Below, in pieces: positions 48,201-59,500 of a stretch of 64,000 nucleotides of DNA. The notes beneath the pieces are model-generated. The model saw only the letters and a list, made by a program, of their open reading frames with translations. It did no database searches and was not told the origin of the DNA. The first letter of the stretch is position 1, and the number at the start of each line of letters is the position of its first letter. The stretch is taken from positions 124,001-188,000 of the forward strand of contig LLEY01000123.1 of NCBI GenBank assembly GCA_001414485.1. Reading direction: 5' to 3'. The translations under genes were made by a program, and so were the position numbers. This DNA is from Calycina herbarum. Its lineage: Eukaryota; Ascomycota; Leotiomycetes; Helotiales; Pezizellaceae.

Positions 48201-49980
48201 AAGCTTAATACTATGATTAATTCCTTATTAGTATACTAGTAACTTATTTACTTCTTTTCTATTAAAAGCTAGGTAGAATTCCAGACCGATCCAGCTAGAC
48301 AGCTTTATCCACAAGTCTATATACTTCTTCTCTACTAACGCTTTACTAATATCCGCAAGGCTAGCTAAGAAAACTTATAGCTTACGTTTACAATCTATAA
48401 GAAAGTAGAAGACAGCCACGCTTACTTACTTGTAAAAGTAAGACTTTTCTAGCTTACTATAAACTTCTAACCTAGAGTCTTAGAAGAGTAAGCATCCCTT
48501 AATAGCGTTAAGTAAGGCTTACTCTCTCCTTAACTAAGATTTTCCTAGAATCATTTCATAGCCCTTAATCTTAGAGACTATATAAGTATAAACCCGTTTC
48601 TACTAGTAGCCTCTAATATCTATACTAAAAGATACTACTTAGGATACAGTATCCTCTAATACTCCTTCTACTAACTATAAATGCCTTAGTATAATTTATA
48701 CATAAGAGAGCTAATAATAATAGACAAAACAGTCTAAAACAATTCTATAGACTAAATACCCTAAATCTACTAAGGCTTATAAAGTAGCTACCTTATTTAC
48801 TAAAGCTAATATAAGAAGAGGTTTTTTATCTATATATTCCTACTTAAAATGTCTCTAAGTATCTATTACTAACAACTCCCTTTATTACCCCTACCTACGC
48901 TTTCTAACAGGAGCCACTAGTTTTCCAAATCCGAGGAGACATTACTATCTTCTTCTTCTAATTCTAGCACTACTTCCTTAACCTCTACCTTCTATTTACA
49001 GACCAAATCCACTGTTACAGGTCGCTTTAGTAGTCTATACAAACATTCTTAAATAAAATAACCAGTAGCTCCGCAGCGAAGACAGCGACCAGTACAAGCA
49101 CGGTTGCTTTGTTCTTCCTAGGACACCTATTTAGCACGCTTAGTACTAGTTATTAAGACTTTAACAGGTACCGGTTCCTAATCTATACTCTCTACAGATG
49201 CCTTATAGGTAACTTTCAGTCTATTAGCGATATTACCGCTTATTACCTACTATATAGTATCTGTCAAGCGTTTCTAAGAGGTCCGTAGTATTTCTAGGAG
49301 AGTCTAGGCCCTAGATCTTAATGTTCGAGCTTTATAAGCCCTTAAGCAGTCGTCTATTTCTTTAATAATAGAGTAGTAAGACTCAAAGTTAGGTTAAGAA
49401 GGAACTATAATCATCGCCTTAACTAACTCGTTACTAAGGATTCAGTTAAGAGACACCTTCTTTACGTCGTCTAGCTAAGATCCTCCTCTAGACTTTATAA
49501 GCAGGGCTTGCTATTCCGTAAAGACCTCTAGGAATAGTCTTAAGCCCTAGCAGAAGGATTCTAGCTTTCGTTACGCTCTTTCCTTAGCTTACAGGTCTCT
49601 AAATATAAACTCTACTCGATCTAAGAAATCACTACTATTAGCTAGCTCTAGCTTGCCCTATTCCCGTACCTATACTTCTATTCTATAAAGCGCCTTACCT
49701 TATAAGGATCCGTTAAGTACCTAAAACTTAACGTATTTAGTATATCTATAGTAGTCGACTTCGATTTTAGCTCGTGCTTATTATAACTAAGCTTCTAGCT
49801 TATCTAAGTCTCCATAGAATTCTAGTAGCAGAGGAAGAGATTTCCCAGGTTTATTATCGTTGTAGACTATCTATAAGCGAGCTTCTTTATCCTTCTTTTG
49901 CTTGTTCGTAATCCGTAGACGATCGTCCTCTTAGGTAGATGTTAACTGATTCTACTACTCTTAAATATACTATAGGAACT
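45300..49980 (-). pseudogene. gypsy Z gag-pol with scattered stops
   Basis: Minus reading gives Gag with a CCHC zinc knuckle (GRCLRCGATGYF, about 49100-49055), then protease and linker. RT follows, with LRFCYNY near 48030, a GDEWKTAF block near 47855 and the intact catalytic YVDD at 47703-47714. After it come RNase H (about 47450-47050), integrase (about 46800-46000) and a chromodomain-like end near 45400. Most interruptions are TAG/TAA where Gln or Trp is expected, with long open stretches between, so few RIP cycles have acted. It probably encoded a single polyprotein. This is the best preserved retrotransposon in the window, but it is still non-functional. Confidence 0.88.
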
Positions 49981-50019
49981 AGACAGGTAGCTGATTCAGT
50001 ATACCGCCTTCTTATAGTT

Positions 50020-50260
50020 CTCCTATTATCCGTAAGTTCTATAAATGCCGTAAAATAGCTTATAAGTTCTAGTATTACTATAAAGGCCTGCTGTATTCTA
50101 GTGTTACTAAAATAGCCTAATGTGTTCTAGTGTTACTGTAAAGGCTCTTGAGTTCTAGTGTTGCTATAAAGGCCCGATGTGTTCCAGTGTTGCTAAAATG
50201 GCCCGATATGTTCTAGTGCTGCTAAAATAGCCCGATGTGTTCTAGTGTTAAGGAGAATCG
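50020..50260. repeat. ~29-bp minisatellite in gypsy Z leader
   Basis: About seven imperfect units of the form GTTCTAGTGTTACTAAAATA plus GCCCGATGT lie between the gag start and the 5' LTR. Units differ mostly at A/G and C/T positions and in one or two bases of length. Confidence 0.85.
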
Positions 50261-50267
50261 AATCTAA

Positions 50268-50508
50268 TGTCAGGACTTATAGCAAATGCTGATAAATTAA
50301 ACTATAGAGGTATCTATATATAAGAAGATTCGATTATCCTTTCTAAGCTAGAGTCCTTGCTAACTTATATACTTAGTTAGCTTTTTCTAGAGGGTTCTGC
50401 CAAGGGTACTCTCGAAGGTTCTGTTACGTCCATGCGTTGCCAAGCGAGGTCACGTGAATGCGTCGCTGGAGTACTCCGAGACTTATTCCACGGGTATAAC
50501 CCTTGATA
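50268..50508 (-). repeat. gypsy Z LTR (5' LTR)
   Basis: 241 bp, paired with 45008-45248. It is slightly more mutated, with TTGATA at the end instead of TTGACA. Confidence 0.95.
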
Positions 50509-50859
50509 TAAGGTCTACTTTAAGACGAAATTCTACACTAATATCTGTCTCTCTAGATAGATAGACCTTCTTCTTTTTTCTCTCTTTTCCTTATATTTCT
50601 CTTGTTCTGCCCTGGTTCTAAAAACTAATTAAGGATAAGAGCTGTTCCGAAAGTAGAGCTTCTCTTTAAACTGTCTCTTGTAAATTAGCTCTTTTTATTT
50701 ACACTCTCTATAGCCTGGGGTACCTCCCTCAGCGTTATTTGCTCTAATTAGGACTTTCTAGGACCTAGACCACGCGATCTAGACTCCGTCTAACGTTAAA
50801 TAGTAATAAATAAATAAATAAATAACTATCTAGAAATATTATTAGAAGGTTAATAGCCT

Positions 50860-51330
50860 TCTTTCTAATATATTAGTTTCTTATACTAAATAAAAACAAC
50901 GTATTATCTTAGCTCTTTATATTAAGAAAGCCTAGTATCTAGCTTATATATATTCTTATTATTTATAATACTCTCGTTAGTACTTTCTTCTTCTAACTAA
51001 GTCTACTTATTATTTAAAGTATATTTACTTAAAGAAATCTTATAATATCTAAAAGTATCTCCTCGTTCTCTTACTAATCCTATCTAGACTATGAAAACTA
51101 ATCTATTATTTCTTTTTTAAGCTTATATATAAGCGTTCTCTAGCTAATCTCTTAATTCCTATATTTAAAACTTCTTCTTTCTAGTTCTCTATTTTTAAAA
51201 TAGTTCTCTTTACTAACTAGGCTTTTCTTAATAATATTTCTTTATCTAATCTTAGTTTTAAATTCTAAGCTACTTTAGATTTTTTAACTCTTATTAGAAA
51301 TTATTATTTAAACTTGCTTTTTACTTAAAT
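50860..51330 (+). pseudogene. antisense ORF remnant of gypsy family A variant
   Basis: It aligns with 35633-36023 (a ...TATACTAAA start block and a conserved AAGTATATYTA region) but is so RIP-mutated that no cysteine pattern can be read. It is included because position and orientation match the better preserved copies. Confidence 0.4.
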
Positions 51331-52050
51331 AGTCTTAGATTCTAATAGTAAAACTTATAAAGTTTTCTTAAACACTGTTTAAAGCTACTTTTAAGTTCTT
51401 ATATATTTTTAAAATAAGAGTAATTTAACTATTTTACTAAGTATTTAACTTATTTTCTAATAAGTTTATAGTTAAGAATCCTTTTAATCTTATACTTAGT
51501 ATTTAGATTAACTAGTTAGATTTTTATAAGTAGAGCTAGTAGTACTTCTAATAGTACTAGTTTAAGTAAGAATATATAAAATACTAGATAGATATTTATT
51601 ATTTTTAATAGTACTAATTTATAATTTAAAGATCTTTTAACTTATTTAATTTTAAATAATCTAAGTTTCTTATAGTCTAGCTTATTACTTAGTCTCTTTA
51701 TATTAATATTCTTTTATACTAGATAGACTTTATCTCTCTCTTTTAATATTAGCTTTTAATTACGTCTTTTATTATAATAGTATATATTCTATTTAACTAT
51801 AAACTATAAATCTTTTATAAGTTTCTTATATAGCTTTTTAATTTTTAAGATCTAAATATAAGTAAGTTAATTATTAATAGTTATATTTAATAGTTCTTAA
51901 TATACTATTAATTTATATCTAAAGTTAATATAGAATAATATAATAAGTATTATCTTAGTTATTAAACTATTATAAATAAACTATACTAATAATAAGAGTT
52001 TAACTTAATTATTTTACTAATAGTTTATTTAATATTAAAGATATATCTTA

Positions 52051-53887
52051 ATATATTTTATAAGCGAGTTGTCTACTTTTCTCGTTATATATTATATACT
52101 ACTTTTAAATCATAATAGCTTAATATTATAACGTTTAATTACCTTCTTAAGAAGCTAATATTATTTTAGTAACCTAAGAACTCGAAAACAACACGTTATT
52201 AACTAAATAAAGTATTATAAAGATTTACTATGTTTCTTAAAAGACTCTCTCTAATTAACGCGCTAGAAAGCTCTTACGACGCGATTGCTAGCCTAATTCG
52301 AAAAAGCTTATAAAGCTAGAGAAGGAGATAATAGTTAGATATATATTAGAGTTAGATTTATAAGAGTTTTCGTCTATAAGAGATATAGTATAAGATATAG
52401 CTAATAATCTACTAAGAGAGCGCGATAGAAAGCCTATAGACAGGAACTAGCTAGATAACTTTATAAAACGTATATCTAAGCTTAAAACTTAATAGAGTCG
52501 TTTATACGATTATTAGCGAGCTTTAACTAAGGATCCGCGAGTTATTAGTCTATAGTTTATACTTATATAGTCTATTAAAGAGAAATATAGTATTTAAGAT
52601 AAAGATATTTATAACTTTAACGAAAGTGGCTTTATAATAGGAGTTATTTCGTTCTAACTTGTTATTATAAGCTTAGAAACGCGTAGGAAGCGAAAACAAG
52701 TTTAGCTAGGTAATTATAAGTAGGTTATAGTTATTTAGAGAGTTAATATAATAGAATAGACAATCCTGCTATTTATTATATTCACGGGCAAAGTACTTAT
52801 TTCTATCTAGTACTAAGATATATATATATACTATACGATTAGGTAATTAAGATTAATAACAACGGCTAGATAAATAATAAGCTTAGAGTTATATAGTTAA
52901 AGTATTTTAATAAGTATATAAAGATATAAAGTATAAAAGGATATCGTTTATTAATTATTAATAGTTATAAAAGCTATAACCTACTTAAATTCTAATAACT
53001 TTATAAAGACTTAAATATTATTACTCTCTATATACCTCTATACCTATTATATCTACTATAGCCGCTTAATATAGTCTACTTCTCGCTATTAAAGCAAGTG
53101 TATAAAGCTGAGATATTAGGCTTAGTATAGAATTATATTAATTATATTACTAAAGAAACCTTTCTTCTTATATTTAAAGTAGCTTTTTATAAAGTATTTA
53201 TAAAGAATAATATCTATACAAGTTTTAAAGAGGCTAGGCTAGTTCTATATAACCTAGAAGCTATGTTATCAAAGCTTAATTTAAGACTTCGTATACTAAT
53301 ACTAATAATACTAGAAGACACTCTATAGACATCTAAAACACTAAGTAATATATATGAAATAATAACTTAATTAACGCTTATTTAAGATTAGATTCAAAGG
53401 TATTAAAACTCGTTACCTAGTTCTATTATTCAGTCTCTTAATTAACTTAAAAAAGGCTTAACTAGAGTAATATATAATATAGTATTAATATATAAGGAAA
53501 TCACTAGTCTTTATATAATAACTAAGGCTATAACTAAGTATAAAAGTCGTAAAAGGAAGTATATTAAGAGTTAAGAGACATTAATAGTAGATAACATAGC
53601 TGATTTAATTATATCTAAGGAAAATAGTAGCTAGAAACAAGGTAAAGAGTCTAAGAAGAGAGTTCGCGTAGATAGACATTATAGCTATTATAGTAAAACT
53701 AGGTATAATTCTTATACTTATTAGATAGAAATATTAGGTATAGAAGATAGTGAAAGTTCTAAAGAATACTAGATAGCTTCTATAGTAATAATAACTTTGT
53801 ATAGTATTAAGTATTTTATATTATAATAATACTAGGTTGAAAAAGTAGACGACTCGCTTATATAGACGACTCGTTTATAAAACACGT
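52051..53887 (+). mobile_element. Fot1-like DNA transposon, heavily RIP-mutated
   Basis: It aligns throughout with 32500-34351 and is flanked by TA (52049-52050, 53888-53889). The uninterrupted gypsy site can be read near 39385. The left end has lost one of the two tandem motif copies that the right end (53843-53887) keeps. The transposase reads + with dense stops. Confidence 0.93.
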
Positions 53888-56800
53888 TAACTACTTAATT
53901 TATATATTTGTTCTCTTTATTTATTTAAAAATAAAAAGCTATTAAAAGCTTTCTTTTTATATTTAACTATTTTATAAAAGTAGTTTAGAATTTTAAAATA
54001 AATAGTTTATCTCTATTTAATAATATCTCTTCTAATAGTTTATATCTAAAGACTACTTTTTCAAAGAATATAAATACTAATTCCTCTATTATACTTAACT
54101 ATATATATAATACTAAGATTATATATTTTATATATTATTTTATAATAACTAGAATTAAATTATATTTATCTCTTATTATTAAATCTTTAAACTTTAGTAG
54201 TTTAATAATAAAACTCTAAGATATTAATTTCTAAGATTTTTATAATATTAGAGTAGTATTTATCTATTTATAAGATATATAATAGAAAGCTTTATTTCTA
54301 ATATAAGTATTATATTCTATTATTACTTTCTTAACTATTACTAATAGATAACTAATATAATAGTATTACTTAATTCTCTGAAGAGTTTATTATATTTCTT
54401 AATATCTATATATAAGTATAATATAATATTTCTTAATAAATTCTCTTATATATTTATTAAATATTTAAAGTTTTTCTTTTATATATTAATTATATCTTTT
54501 ATATATACTTTAAATTTTATCTATTTATAGATTCTTAGTATATAAGACTACTATAATTTTATAGATTATAAGTACTAAGTTACTATTTCTATTATATTAA
54601 TATTATTATATTAATATATTTCTTATTATTCTTATAACTTAGTTTTTAGTTAAAAGTATCTACTTAAGTATTACTAGTACTACTAATATATTATATAATT
54701 AACTTAAATCTAACTAAGGTTTTAGACTATCTTATAAGATATTTAATAATAAGCTTTTTAGTTATTATAAATGTTTTTAGATTTAAATAATTAATAAATA
54801 CTATTATTAGATATTTTATATCTTAGAAATAGACTCTCTAGTTCTTAAGAGCTAGTATAATAGCTATTAATTCCTTATTATAAATATTATAATTTTACTA
54901 TACTAAGTTAAATATTTTAAAAAAATAGACTATAGATATAAATTTCTCTTTCTTATTAGATTATAGATATATAACGTCTACTATTATATTTAAAGTATTT
55001 ATCTTAATTATACTTAATTTCTTAAAATTAAAGTTATATAAGATTAGCTTTTTTATAAATTTCGTCTTAATTTATTAAAAAGTACTTTTAGCTAATTAGT
55101 TCTAATTAAAATATACTATCTTCTAAAGTAATATTAATATAAGTTTAGTAATCTTTATATAGTCTTTAATAAAAGGCTAATAAAAATTTATAAAACTTTG
55201 AAAAGACTATATATCTTTAATATATTTTAGTAATTTCTAATTAAAAACATTTTAGATTTTTATTAAATCTATTTCTATTTTTTCTAGCTAGACTATTTAG
55301 TTTAAGAAAAAGATTTAAATTATTTTAAACTTATATTTTAAAAGTTTAATATAAAAGTCTACTTTTAATAATTATTATAAAACTTTCTTAATATATCTTT
55401 TATATTTTTCTTTTAATTTTAAAAAGATTAAAATATTATTAAAATAATATATAATAGTTATTTTTAATAAATCTTTAAAAATATTATTATTTTATCTTTA
55501 ATAAATAGCTAATATATTATATAGACTAAATAATATAACTATATATTTATAAAAACTTAATAATAAAATAAAGACTATCTTTTATTTATAATTAGCTTTA
55601 ATTCATATTAAGTTATAAGTATTTTATTAATTTAATTTTATAAATATTATTATCTATTTTAACTTATTTTATAAGTATTAGTTAATAAATAATAAATAAA
55701 TATTCTTAACTATTATATTATTTACTTTTTTATAATTAATATATACTCTTTTATTTAAGTTATCTTTTTTCTTAATAATAAGTATATTTAAGATAATAAA
55801 TAACTTAGACTTTTTAATATATCTCTTTTTAATATCTTCTTATATATAACCTTTTATATATTTAAAGCTTTTTTAGTTATATTTCTAAAGCTATTATTTT
55901 CTAAGATTATAACTCTTTTTTAATTTAATTTTATAATCTTATAAGTAATATTCTAGTAAAGCTTTTAAGTCTTCTAAGTTATTAAATAAAGCTGTAAATT
56001 CTTTATATTATATAGATATTTTATTATTAACTATTTTACTAACTTATAAAAAACTCTAAATAAGATATTCTAGTATATTAAAAGAGATAATACTAATCTT
56101 ATTCTAGTTTTATAATTATAATCTTAATTCTTTATAGTTATAATAACTAAAAGTTATTATTCTTACTTTTTAGTTAATTTCTAGATTATATTCTTTAATC
56201 TATAATATATTAAGTATTATCTCTTTATTATCTATTTTAATAATATTAAATTATATATTTAAATAATATCTTTTAATATTAGTTTTTATTAAAATAGTTT
56301 ATTAATTAATAATTTTATTTTAATATAATATATCTATTTTATTAACTATTTTTAAATAATATAGTTTTATTCTCTTAAATAGAATATTTAGCTTTTTTAA
56401 AGTTATTAAAGAAAGGAAATTACTTATTACTTTTAAGTTAATTAAGACTTAAAGTTTCTTTTTATATATTCTAGTAGTTATTATAAACTATTATTTTTCT
56501 AAAATAGTATTTAATTTAACTTTAATATAGTATATTTTAAAAGATCTATTCTTTTTATTAAACTTCTATTTTTCTTTATTCTTATATTAAAAGAAAAGTT
56601 TTATTTTTTCTTAATTAGCTTTTATTACTTTATATATTAATTAATATTTAATAGTTTTAACTAGTTTTAAGATTCTTTTTATAAATTATTTAAGTAGAAA
56701 TGTTTTATTACTAAACTAGGTCTATTTATAACTAGTCTTATTAATAGTTTTTATAAACTATAGTTCTTTTATATAAGAATAATCTAAAATAGTTTCTAAT

Positions 56801-57631
56801 ATACTTATTTTAAGATTTTCCTACTTTTAGAAGTTAATAGTAAATATTATAATTTGTTTTTTATTTAGTTTTTTAAATATTACTTTATAATTATATATTC
56901 TTTTAATACTAGTTTTATACTATCTTTACATCTATTAATAAGACTATTACTTATAAAATTAGGTTTTAGATAGCTTATAAAGTTATTCAAACTTAGTTAT
57001 CTCTATTTACTAGTTTTTTCTTAAAAGTTTATAACTATTTATATATCTTCTATATTTAAGAGTTTTAATAGCTTAAATAGTTCTAAATTAAAAGAGTAAT
57101 TAGCTTTTTTAAATTTAATACTTTCTCTTTTTATAATATTATTAACTAGAGTTACTTATTTATAGTTATTTTATATAATAGTATATATTATTAAAATTAT
57201 AAAGTTAATCTTTTAAGTAGTATATAGACTTTAAAAGTCTAGTTTCTATATATTTATACTTATTTAATAATTTCCTTTTTTAAAAGTTCTAATAAAAGCT
57301 TAAGTTTTCTCTATTATAAGTTCTTCTTTCTTAATTATTTAGCTTATACTAGAGTTAAAGAATTCTAAGAAACTAGTTAATAATAGTAATTTATATTCTA
57401 CTTAGAGAGATAATATATATTCTTCTAAGAGAGAATCTCTATTATTATCTATTAACTAAGTTTTTTTATTAAATCTAACTTATATACTATACTCTTTAGC
57501 TTTAAGTTTAAAATTTATAAGTTTAATTTTATTAAGTAATACTACTTCTTTCTAAACTATAGTATTAACTTACTTATTTCTTTTTAATAGTTTTACTTTC
57601 TTCTAATTATAATTACTTACTTTATATAAGA

Positions 57632-57990
57632 GAAACAGAGTAATATATAGAGTAGACTATAGAGTAGGCTATAGAGTAGATTAAGTGATTATTAAATCAC
57701 GTTTCTATAGAATTAGTAGTATAAAAGTAAAAGATTTTAATTAACTTAATTTCTAGTTATAAGAATAGTAGAGAGCTATATATACTTCTAAGATAAGTAC
57801 TAGAAGCTTCTATAGCTTATAAATAGAATAGATACTAGAAGATTCTAAGAATCACGTGTTTATATAACTGAATCTTCTAGATAGTACTAGAAAGAACGAG
57901 TATAGACTAAGGTTTAAATCTAAAGTCTATTAGTAAGTAAGATAATTATTATCTAATACTAATACTTTATAATAAAACTATTAATCTCGT
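57632..57990. other. insertion of unknown type inside gypsy gag
   Basis: Alignment with 42600-42700 shows about 360 bp of extra DNA. It contains three short tandem units (ACTATAGAGTAG-like, 57646-57682) and ATCACGT motifs at both ends. It may be a solo LTR of another family; ends are not clean. Confidence 0.4.
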
Positions 57991-58884
57991 CTTTAATTAC
58001 GTTTCTTCTAAGAAAGTCTCTTCTTTTAAAAAGATTTCTTTTATATAATATTAATCTTATAATCTTTTTATAGTTATAGGTTTTTCTATTTCTTTTAGTT
58101 TTATCTTTTATCTTTATATTTAAATATACTTTTCTTAAATTCTTATAATTAATTATTTAACTAAATAACTCTTTTAATTATACTTATAATATTATAGAAA
58201 TTTATATTTTACTTTATTATCTTCTTATAAAGATATATTTTTAACTTTTTATAGAAAAGGTTTATAAAAGTAGTAGTATTCTATTTTATTTTATTCTTAT
58301 AGTATTAGAACTTATTAGTATAGTTTATTACTAATCTAGTTTAGTATAAGTCTAAAAGCTTATATATAATAGTTTAAATAGTATTAAAGTCTTTAAAAAC
58401 TTATTAAATAGCTTACTTAAATTTTTTATAAGACTTAAATATAATCTTAGTTATTTTTATAGATCTATCTTTATTTTTATTTTTAAAAAAGTTCTTAAGA
58501 TATAGTTATATCTATTTTAATACTAATTCTTTAAGATAGGAAATTATAAAGATAGATTATAAATTATAGTTTTTAAACTTACTTAAGTTAAAGTTAAAGT
58601 AGATATCTATTTAAAAAAGAAATATATTAAGTTTTATATACTTTTTCTAATAAGTATCTAATATCTTAACTTTAATAGACTTAAGTACTTTAACTTTATA
58701 AGGTTTAAGTATATCTAGTATATTAATATTATTACTATTATTAATAGATTATATACTAATAAGTATTAGTATAGTAGTACTCTTAGATATTATTACTATA
58801 TTAGCTTAACTAATATTTAAGCTAGTAGTAATAGCGAGGGTTATAAGAGCTATAGTAATAGTACTTCTAAGAGAGTACTTAACG

Positions 58885-59342
58885 TATAATAAAACTTAAA
58901 TAAACTAAATAAAGATAACTAAGTATTATTAGTTAGTATATAAGTAAGAAGTATAGATATACTAGGTTATTTACTTAGAAGTAAACTCGTTACTTATATT
59001 AAGAATATTAAATAAGATAATAAGATTAATAAACTAAGCTAAGTATAAAGCTTCTATCTAATAGTAGACGTACTAGTATATATATATCTCTTTCTACTTA
59101 TAACTAGAGTCTCTCGCTTAACTAGAGTTCTTAACTTTTAAGACTCTATAAGCCTAAGAACTCTATTATATAAGAACTCTATTATATAAGAACTCTATCA
59201 CGTGATTTCTAATATAATAAGATCCTATATCGTTTGTTTCTTCTAACGATACTTCTAAGAGTTTATATATATAAATAATATTTGATCTATTAGAACGCTA
59301 TCTAGTCTTTACTCTTTACGTATTCGTATATGTTTTATAATA
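58885..59342 (-). repeat. gypsy family A variant LTR (5' LTR)
   Basis: 458 bp. It has three tandem 16-bp units CTCTATTATATAAGAA starting at 59161; the third is partial and runs into TCACGTGA. Confidence 0.88.
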
Positions 59343-59500
59343 TATAAGTGAGAAGAGAAAGCTTTTAATAAGAGAACTTCTTACTTACTTAGTAGAGGTA
59401 GAGGATATTCTATTTAACTCTCTAACTATTAAGATAAAAGAGATACTATTCTTAGAAACTACTACTTTTAACGTTTATAAAGTAATTCTAAAGATAGATA

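Larger units (their letters stand above)
45008..50508 (-). mobile_element. complete Ty3/gypsy element, family Z (5501 bp), lightly RIP-mutated
   Basis: LTRs of equal length (241 bp) at 45008-45248 and 50268-50508 begin TGTCAGGACTT and end CCCTTGACA (or TTGATA). The duplication TAAGG flanks them (45003-45007, 50509-50513). A polypurine tract complement (TTACCCCCCTTCC) adjoins the left LTR. A 29-bp minisatellite lies beside the right LTR, in the 5' leader. Confidence 0.96.
44729..50821 (+). mobile_element. Tad1-like LINE 3' fragment with target duplication, split by gypsy Z
   Basis: A 15-bp direct repeat ATAACTATCTAGAAA (44714-44728, 50822-50836) flanks it, and it ends in an AATA-repeat tail (50800-50821). 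Without gypsy Z it is about 590 bp, a typical 5'-truncated LINE. The + frame reads VLARLIAARSSYGDF near 44768-44812 and a Cys/His-containing C-terminal block, the same protein end as the LINE at 29558-31110. Confidence 0.85.
44322..59342 (-). mobile_element. Ty3/gypsy element, family A variant, with LINE, gypsy Z and Fot1-like inserts
   Basis: LTRs of one sub-type lie at 44322-44674 (353 bp, about 105 bp deleted) and 58885-59342 (458 bp). Flanks are TTTAA and TATAA, a 4/5 match. Between them the minus strand carries a complete gypsy order (chromodomain about 51470, integrase about 51900-54500, RT YFNN near 55430, protease, gag to about 58880), interrupted by the nested elements. RIP is extreme. 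Confidence 0.85.
31410..59500 (+). mobile_element. family Y gypsy element copy 3, split by three nested elements
   Basis: A family Y LTR (31410-31679) is followed by gag-like sequence at 31680-32497 and 34354-35078, a protease-to-RT linker at 43989-44321 and more linker at 59343-59500. The gaps are filled by a Fot1-like element and two gypsy elements, two of them with exact duplications. The right end is cut by the LTR at 59501. It is saturated with RIP and is the oldest layer here. Confidence 0.8.
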
